Notes under the pieces: generated by a model
The model's database searches: none
What the model saw: the letters and a program-made list of their open reading frames with translations, nothing else
Told to the model about the DNA's origin: nothing
DNA from: JAUIAI01 sp049680625
Lineage (GTDB): Bacteria; Pseudomonadota; Gammaproteobacteria; Burkholderiales; Burkholderiaceae_E
Assembly (NCBI GenBank): GCA_049680625.1
Contig: JBAUID010000067.1
Location: 1 to 6,462, forward strand
DNA length: 6,462 nucleotides
Direction of reading: 5' to 3'
Program-made: the position numbers and the translations under genes
Part shown: in pieces, positions 1-4,800 of the stretch
How positions within the stretch are numbered: the first letter of the stretch is position 1
Layout of the letters: each line of letters begins with the position of its first letter

Positions 1-50
1 TAAGAGGCAGCTTTCCAGCCGACTGCTTTTTAGCACAGTTCAATACGAAC

Positions 51-110
51 CAGAGCCAACCACCTCCAAGCAGAGCCAACCACCTCCAAGCAGACCCAAA
101 CCACTGCCAA
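51..110. repeat. 20-bp tandem repeat, three copies
   Basis: The 20-base unit CAGAGCCAACCACCTCCAAG occurs at 51-70 and exactly again at 71-90. A third, degenerate copy at 91-110 (CAGACCCAAACCACTGCCAA) matches at most positions. The unit is C/A rich on this strand and lies outside any supported gene. There are no unique spacers between units, so it is a simple minisatellite-like array and not a CRISPR. Confidence 0.9.
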
Positions 111-176
111 CCGATGGTTCAGCTTACACGCTTTGTTGCGAACCGCGCCTGGCCGCGACTAATATTGTCGCCTTTA

Positions 177-214
177 ACTGCGACATCCGTTTCTTACTGC
201 GACATCCGTTTCTT
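177..214. repeat. 19-bp tandem duplication
   Basis: The unit ACTGCGACATCCGTTTCTT is present at 177-195 and again, base for base, at 196-214. A TGTCGC at 166-171 is the exact inverse of the GCGACA inside each copy (180-185 and 199-204). Transcribed RNA could therefore form a six-pair hairpin with either copy. The first hairpin is followed by TCCGTTTCTT, too weak a T-tract to call a terminator. Confidence 0.85.
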
Positions 215-254
215 GCCAAGCTCCGCATTCGCTCCCGGCTGATCACGCACTGAT

Positions 255-288
255 ACCCGCAATTGGTATACCGCAACCACTCGCGGGT
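255..288. promoter_or_regulatory. Nested palindrome, possible operator
   Basis: The perfect 8-base palindrome GGTATACC (265-272) lies between the inverted arms ACCCGC (255-260) and GCGGGT (283-288). With its left flank it reads AATTGGTATACC, vaguely like operators of GntR/FadR-type regulators, but the right half-site is not conserved. It lies about 200 bases before the DM13 start. Its function is a guess; only the symmetry is observed. Confidence 0.25.
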
Positions 289-466
289 TAATCTGCAATG
301 TTCAGCAACCCCCCGCTACACTGATCTTGAGAATTTGTCGGGTAATTGATTTGCGACGTATTAGCAACTCAAAATGCTGCAAGAATCCGTCGGCGATTTC
401 CCTCACCGAACCTGTCTCGATCGTTTTTTCGGTCACAGCACGCGCGTCAAGCCAACCCACCGAACC

Positions 467-471
467 AGGAG
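467..471 (+). promoter_or_regulatory. Ribosome binding site fixing a TTG start
   Basis: AGGAG at 467-471 is a strong Shine-Dalgarno core, seven bases before the TTG at 479. No comparable site precedes the upstream in-frame ATG at 374. This site therefore decides the start codon of the DM13 gene in favour of TTG. Confidence 0.8.
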
Positions 472-478
472 TACACCT

Positions 479-955
479 TTGAAGATAAAAAAAGTCATTT
501 TGTTTTTGGCGACCCATGTTGCCGCCAGCGCAATCGGTTTTGCGGGCGGCATTTATGCGTTGCCAATTCTAATTGCGCCCCCTGCCCCCTCGGCCACTGA
601 AGTGTCTGCGGCGGCCAAGAAGGCAACCTTTTCAGCTGATTTTCGGCGCGACCTGCAAGACAGCGATGCACTGCATTGGGGTGAGGGTCAGGTTTCTATC
701 AGCGCTGACGCGATCTCGTTGATGGGGAAGCTGGCGCCGGGGCCAGACTATAAACTCTATCTGTCACCAGAATTTGTCGAAACGGAAAGTGACTTCAATC
801 GCTTAAAAGCGCAAATGAAGCGTGTTGGTGACGTTAAGACATTTAATAATTTCCTGGTCAAAGTTCCAGCAGACATAGATCCTTCTCAATATACGAGTGT
901 CATTGTCTGGTGCGAATCATTCGGGCAGTTTATTACTTCGGCAAAGTATCAGTAG
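479..955 (+). CDS. DM13 domain-containing membrane-anchored protein
   Basis: The protein has 158 residues from a TTG start chosen because AGGAG lies seven bases upstream. An ATG 35 codons earlier (374) would add an Arg-rich leader before the signal region and has no good ribosome site. Residues 1-5 are basic (KIKK) and about 6-33 are hydrophobic, giving an N-terminal membrane anchor or uncleaved signal; the rest should face the periplasm. Residues about 50-158 match the DM13 family: HWGEG (66-70), PGPDYKLYLSP (88-97), GDVKTFNNF (117-125) and the final VWCESFGQFI with the typical single cysteine at 145. DM13 domains have been proposed to have a redox or electron transfer role; that is family-level inference, and the substrate is unknown. 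The gene precedes the ChrR-like cupin gene by 48 bp, suggesting one transcript. The family call is strong, the role uncertain. Confidence 0.9.
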   Translation: MKIKKVILFLATHVAASAIGFAGGIYALPILIAPPAPSATEVSAAAKKATFSADFRRDLQDSDALHWGEGQVSISADAISLMGKLAPGPDYKLYLSPEFVETESDFNRLKAQMKRVGDVKTFNNFLVKVPADIDPSQYTSVIVWCESFGQFITSAKYQ

Positions 956-1003
956 AAATCAAGTCTGCGGCTGACCCCCGCGGCGCATCCGGACACAACA
1001 TCG

Positions 1004-1666
1004 ATGAACTGCAACGATGATTTTTCTAAACGTGTGCTCCTGCACGGCGATTCGCTGCCCTGGGAAGCCTCACCAATGCCGGGCGTTGATCGTCGGCGCC
1101 TGGACCGGGTGGTCGGCGACCACGACCGAGTCACAACCATAGTGCGCTATGCGCCGAACAGTCGGTTCTCGGCGCATGCTCACCCTGGCGGTGAAGAATT
1201 TATTGTTCTCGACGGTGTATTTGAAGACGAATATGGCGACTGGCCCCCTGGCTCGTATGTTCGGAACCCGCCAACGTCGAAACATACGCCAGGCTCTAGA
1301 AGCGGTTGCACAATTTTTGTCAAACTCTGGCAATTTGATCCGGACGACCGCACCTTTGTGCATGCAAACCGGCATAAGCTTGGCGCCGTACCCGACCAGA
1401 ACCGGCCTGGCGCCCATGTCTCGCCGTTGTTCGAAGATGCGGTTGAGAACGTCCGCTTCGAACGCTGGGAACCCAGCGCAGTGATTTCAGTTGACGCCGC
1501 CGGCGGCGCTGAATTACTGGTCGTTGAAGGTGATCTGACAGAAAGCGGCGACCACTTGCGTCCGCTATCCTGGCTGCGCATGCCAAGGGGCAGCATTCTG
1601 ACCGGCACTGCCGGTCAAGACGGCGCCGTCGTATGGATCAAGACCGGGCATCTTCCCGCAACCTGA
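1004..1666 (+). CDS. ChrR-like cupin domain protein
   Basis: The protein has 220 residues, is cytoplasmic and has no signal peptide. The ATG at 1004 gives the N-terminus expected for the family (NDDFSKRV...LPWEASPMPGV); only a weak GGA precedes it at 991-993. Residues about 15-115 form a cupin with ligands H58, H60, E64 and H94. This spacing equals that of the zinc ligands I recall in the C-terminal cupin of the anti-sigma factor ChrR of Rhodobacter sphaeroides. PPTSKHTPGS (89-98) and FVKLWQFDPDDRT (105-117) are typical of ChrR-like cupins. Residues about 139-217 look like a second, degenerate cupin half (SPLFEDA, ERWEP, LLVVEGD, SWLRMPRGS, WIKTGHL) lacking the His pair. It has no N-terminal zinc anti-sigma domain and no neighbouring ECF sigma gene, so an anti-sigma role is unlikely. 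It may be a metal-dependent sensor or enzyme of unknown substrate, probably co-transcribed with the DM13 gene. Confidence 0.88.
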   Translation: MNCNDDFSKRVLLHGDSLPWEASPMPGVDRRRLDRVVGDHDRVTTIVRYAPNSRFSAHAHPGGEEFIVLDGVFEDEYGDWPPGSYVRNPPTSKHTPGSRSGCTIFVKLWQFDPDDRTFVHANRHKLGAVPDQNRPGAHVSPLFEDAVENVRFERWEPSAVISVDAAGGAELLVVEGDLTESGDHLRPLSWLRMPRGSILTGTAGQDGAVVWIKTGHLPAT

Positions 1667-1875
1667 GCCCGCCAAATTAGCGAACCAGACTAACCATTGA
1701 CCAGCGCCTGAAAACGACAGGCGACCAACAGCGACCATCGGCAAAGTAACGCCGACCAACGGCCGGCATGCCGCCAACCGTTGGTCGGTTGAACAACCGT
1801 TAATAAACGTCAATAACGGAAATACTCGGCTTACTCGATAAAGTTGTTGCTTAGCAGCCCGACTATATTGAGCAG
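1667..1875. other. Intergenic region with inverted and direct repeats
   Basis: These 209 bases separate the DM13-cupin pair from the giant gene and hold no gene. Observed structures are a six-pair hairpin (CGCCTG 1705-1710 with CAGGCG 1718-1723, seven-base loop), a long inverted repeat at 1752-1788, a five-pair hairpin at 1786-1799, and two CAACCGTT direct repeats. None is followed by a T-tract, so no standard intrinsic terminator is evident. The region must hold the promoter of the giant gene. TATATT at 1864-1869 is the best -10-like hexamer, but no good -35 box lies at the usual distance. Confidence 0.6.
1752..1801. promoter_or_regulatory. 11-bp inverted repeat and CAACCGTT direct repeat
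   Basis: CCGACCAACGG (1752-1762) and CCGTTGGTCGG (1778-1788) are perfect inverse complements with a 15-base loop. The loop contains the 10-base palindrome CGGCATGCCG (1764-1773). CAACCGTT occurs at 1775-1782 and again at 1794-1801, 19 bases apart, or about two helical turns. CGGTT (1786-1790) can alternatively pair with AACCG (1795-1799), competing with the large stem. This could be a regulator binding site for the giant gene, or a stem-loop ending the cupin transcript without a T-tract. The structure is seen; the role is inferred. Confidence 0.45.
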
Positions 1876-4800
1876 ATGCCGAACGATCGACAATTTGCGA
1901 AACACCCAGCCCGGTCACCCGTCGTGGAAGATATCGAACCGCGCATTCTGTATTCCGCGGATTCGGCGGCGCTTGGCATCGATTTTGCGTTGATCACTGG
2001 GTCAGGTAGTGATGTTTTAACAGAAACATCTGTGTTGTCGGCTGCCCAGGAACAAACAAGCCAGGTGTCCCAACAACAAACCGAGGTGGTTAGCCAACTG
2101 GTTGTTCTAGACGCCAGCCTGGGACAGCTCGACACCCTGGTTGCCGATTTGCAAGATCAACAAAACAATGGCGCTCCGGTCGACTGGCTTGTGATTGAGC
2201 GGGATGAAGACGGTATTTCAGTGGTACGAAACCACCTGGAACAGACCGCAACGCCATACGGCGCGATTCACCTGATTACCCACGGCAGCGATGGCCGGTT
2301 TGAACTCGGCAGTGAAACTGTTGACACGTCGACCTTGCAAGGTCGCGCCGGCGACTTTGCCGCCTGGTCAATCGGATTGAGCGACGAGGCTGATCTGCTG
2401 ATTTACGGATGTGATCTTGCCGCGTCCGAGGTGGGCCAGATGCTGATGAATGCTGTATCCATTCTGACCGGCGCGGATGTGTCAGCCAGTGATGATGAGA
2501 CCGGTCACGTCTCTTTCGGCGGCGACTGGATTCTTGAATACCAGGTTGGCGATATTCAGGCCTCGGTACCGTTCAGTGCTCAGCTAACCGATCAATGGGT
2601 TAACCAGCTTGCGATTACGCTCACCGGTAGTGAGCAAGTGGTCAACGAAACGATTTCTGGTCGGCAGGAGTTTCAGAATAACCACGGTGGACGTCAAATC
2701 GCCACTAATGGTACAGATACCGTAATTGTCTGGCAGCACCAGAACGACCAAGACATTTACTTTCGCCTGTACAGCGCTGACGGCACCGCCAAACCGGGTG
2801 GCGAGCAACTCGTTGCCAACACCGGCGGCATTCAACGCGAAGAGCCTGCTGTCGCCATCGCCAGTAACGGCGACTTTATTATCGTCTGGACAAGCAAAAC
2901 CCAGGACGGTGATAAAGACGGGGTTTACGCGCAGCGTTTTAACGCTGACGGTACCCCAAAAGCCAGGCCGTCTGACGCGTACACCGATGCCGCTTACGCA
3001 AATAACTTTGAGTTCCGGGTTAACTCGATAACCGCCGAAGAACAACGCCGAGCCGCTGTTGCGATGCGCGATGACGGCAGTTTTTTGATTGGCTGGGAAA
3101 ATCATTACATCGTTAGCTTCATCGATTCTTACCGTGCGATGTATCGGGCGTTTGAAGCAGACGGCAGCGCAACAAATAGTAGCGATCAGTTGGCTTTTTC
3201 AAATATCACCAACAATGACCAACGTCATGTCGCTGTGGCTGCGGGGCCAAACGGAGAAGACGCTTTGTTGGCGTTTATCCGCGAAGAAGGCGGCGATTCA
3301 GATGTTCATATCAGAGAAATTCACACTGACGGCAGCAGAGGCAATCAAACCGTCATTGAACGTGCAGGTGAAACTCTGGACAAGGTTCAAATTGACATTA
3401 ATGCGTCAGGTGCGTACGCCGTTATATTTGAAAATAGTGCCAACGGTGGTGTCATTGACGTATTGCGCTTTGCGAGCGACGGCAGCAATCTGGATGCTGA
3501 CACGGCAATTACCGTATCGCAAACCAGCGCCGGTATTCAGGAAAATCCAAGCCTGGCCCTCGGTGACGACGGCCGCATTCTCGCGGTCTGGGAGGGTGAA
3601 GAGATTTCCGGAGGTAAAGACGACATCTTCGCCCGCGAAATCATGGCAAACGGCTTATTGCCGGGCAACGAAATTGTTGTCCCTTTCACCACTGGTAATA
3701 ACCAACTTCATCCGGATGCTGTGCTAGTTGGCAACCTTGCATCTATCGTGTGGGACGATCACGGGCCTGCCGGTAACGACGATGTCATGCTGCGGACCCT
3801 GACCACGATCAGCCCGGAACTTATCGTGGTACCAGGCGGAGTCGTTACCGATGAAGACGGCAGTTTTGTTGACATCGGATTCAACCTGGCAACACTACCC
3901 ATCGCTGATGTTGTGGTGAGCCTGAGTTCATCAGACCCAAGCGAAGGTCTTGCCGACAAACTCAGCCTGACTTTTACCAGTGCAAACTGGGCAACCGTGC
4001 AAACGGTTCGAGTCACCGGCCAAGCTGATTCGCTACTTGACGGTGACATTGCGTATGGTATCGATTATGCAATCTCCAGTGCCAGCGACCCAATCTACAA
4101 CAGCTTGCCATCAGGCACAGTCAACCTGACTAACCAGGACACAGACTTACCTATTGCGTTCAACGTCGGTCCGGTGACTGATGTCAATACCGCGCCGAAT
4201 GAAGTGGCTGAGAATTCCACCGCTGGCACAACGGTGGGAGTTACCGCCAACGCAACGGATCCCGATAATGCTGTCACTTACTCGTTGGTCAATAATGCGG
4301 GCAACCGCTTTGTCATTAACCCGACAAGCGGCGTTATCACGGTAGACGTCGGTGCCAGTCTGGACCGGGAAAGCGTCGACAGCCATTTAGTGACCGTCCG
4401 GGCACTGTCGGGGGACGGTAGCATTTCAGAGCAGGACTTCACCATTGCCGTACTCGATACGAATGATTCAGCACCGGTTATTTCAACGACCTCATTTTCG
4501 ATTACCGAGTCAGCGCCGGCTAATACGATCCTGGGCACACCAACGGTAACTGACCCAGATACCTCCGGCTCACTTCAAAACTGGCAATTGGTTGGTGGGA
4601 CCGGCTTAAGCGCGTTTGCTATTAATGGATCTGGCGAGCTACGCCTGACCGACCCATCGCTGCTGAATCACGAGAACACGCCGATCCTCACCCTGGATAT
4701 ACAGGTAAGTGACGGAATCAATTTGTCGCCGGTTCAAACTGTTTCAATCAGCATTGAAGACAGCGCCGAGTCGCCAACTGGCGGCGCCACGTCCATTTCA

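Larger units (their letters stand above)
1..478. other. Non-coding upstream region with short repeats
   Basis: I see no convincing gene in this stretch. The window opens with TAA, which could be the stop codon of a gene lying to the left, but that cannot be tested here. The region contains two independent short tandem repeats (51-110 and 177-214), a nested palindrome near 255-288 and the ribosome binding site of the DM13 gene at its right edge. Short open frames crossing its right part on both strands show no recognisable protein features and overlap the better supported DM13 frame. A promoter for the DM13-cupin pair should lie here. TTGTCG (335-340), 18 bases, TATTAG (359-364) is one possible sigma-70-like pair, but the match is weak. 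Confidence 0.6.

Noticed and set aside
51..110. CRISPR array
   Set aside because: Units abut directly without unique spacers and are only 20 bases long.
322..348. TGATCT as the -35 element of an RpoE/ChrR-type ECF promoter
   Set aside because: No matching -10 element lies at about 17-18 bases, so the hexamer alone is not meaningful.
374..478. N-terminal extension of the DM13 protein from the ATG at 374
   Set aside because: There is no ribosome binding site before it, the Arg-rich leader would precede the membrane anchor, and AGGAG lies correctly before the in-frame TTG at 479.
346..600. 84-residue open frame on the + strand
   Set aside because: It overlaps the DM13 gene in another frame, is rich in Cys, Arg and Asn, and has no recognisable features.
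1180..1608. 142-residue open frame on the - strand
   Set aside because: It is antisense to the cupin gene, whose metal ligands and family motifs are intact.
1705..1723. Intrinsic terminator after the cupin gene
   Set aside because: The six-pair hairpin is real, but no T-tract follows it on either side in the expected position.
2584..3105. 173-residue open frame on the - strand
   Set aside because: It is antisense to the propeller repeats with no family resemblance. Its apparent repeats mirror the coding strand.
3089..3727. 212-residue open frame on the + strand
   Set aside because: It is a shifted-frame shadow inside the giant gene, which stays open in its own frame and shows clear repeats over the same bases.
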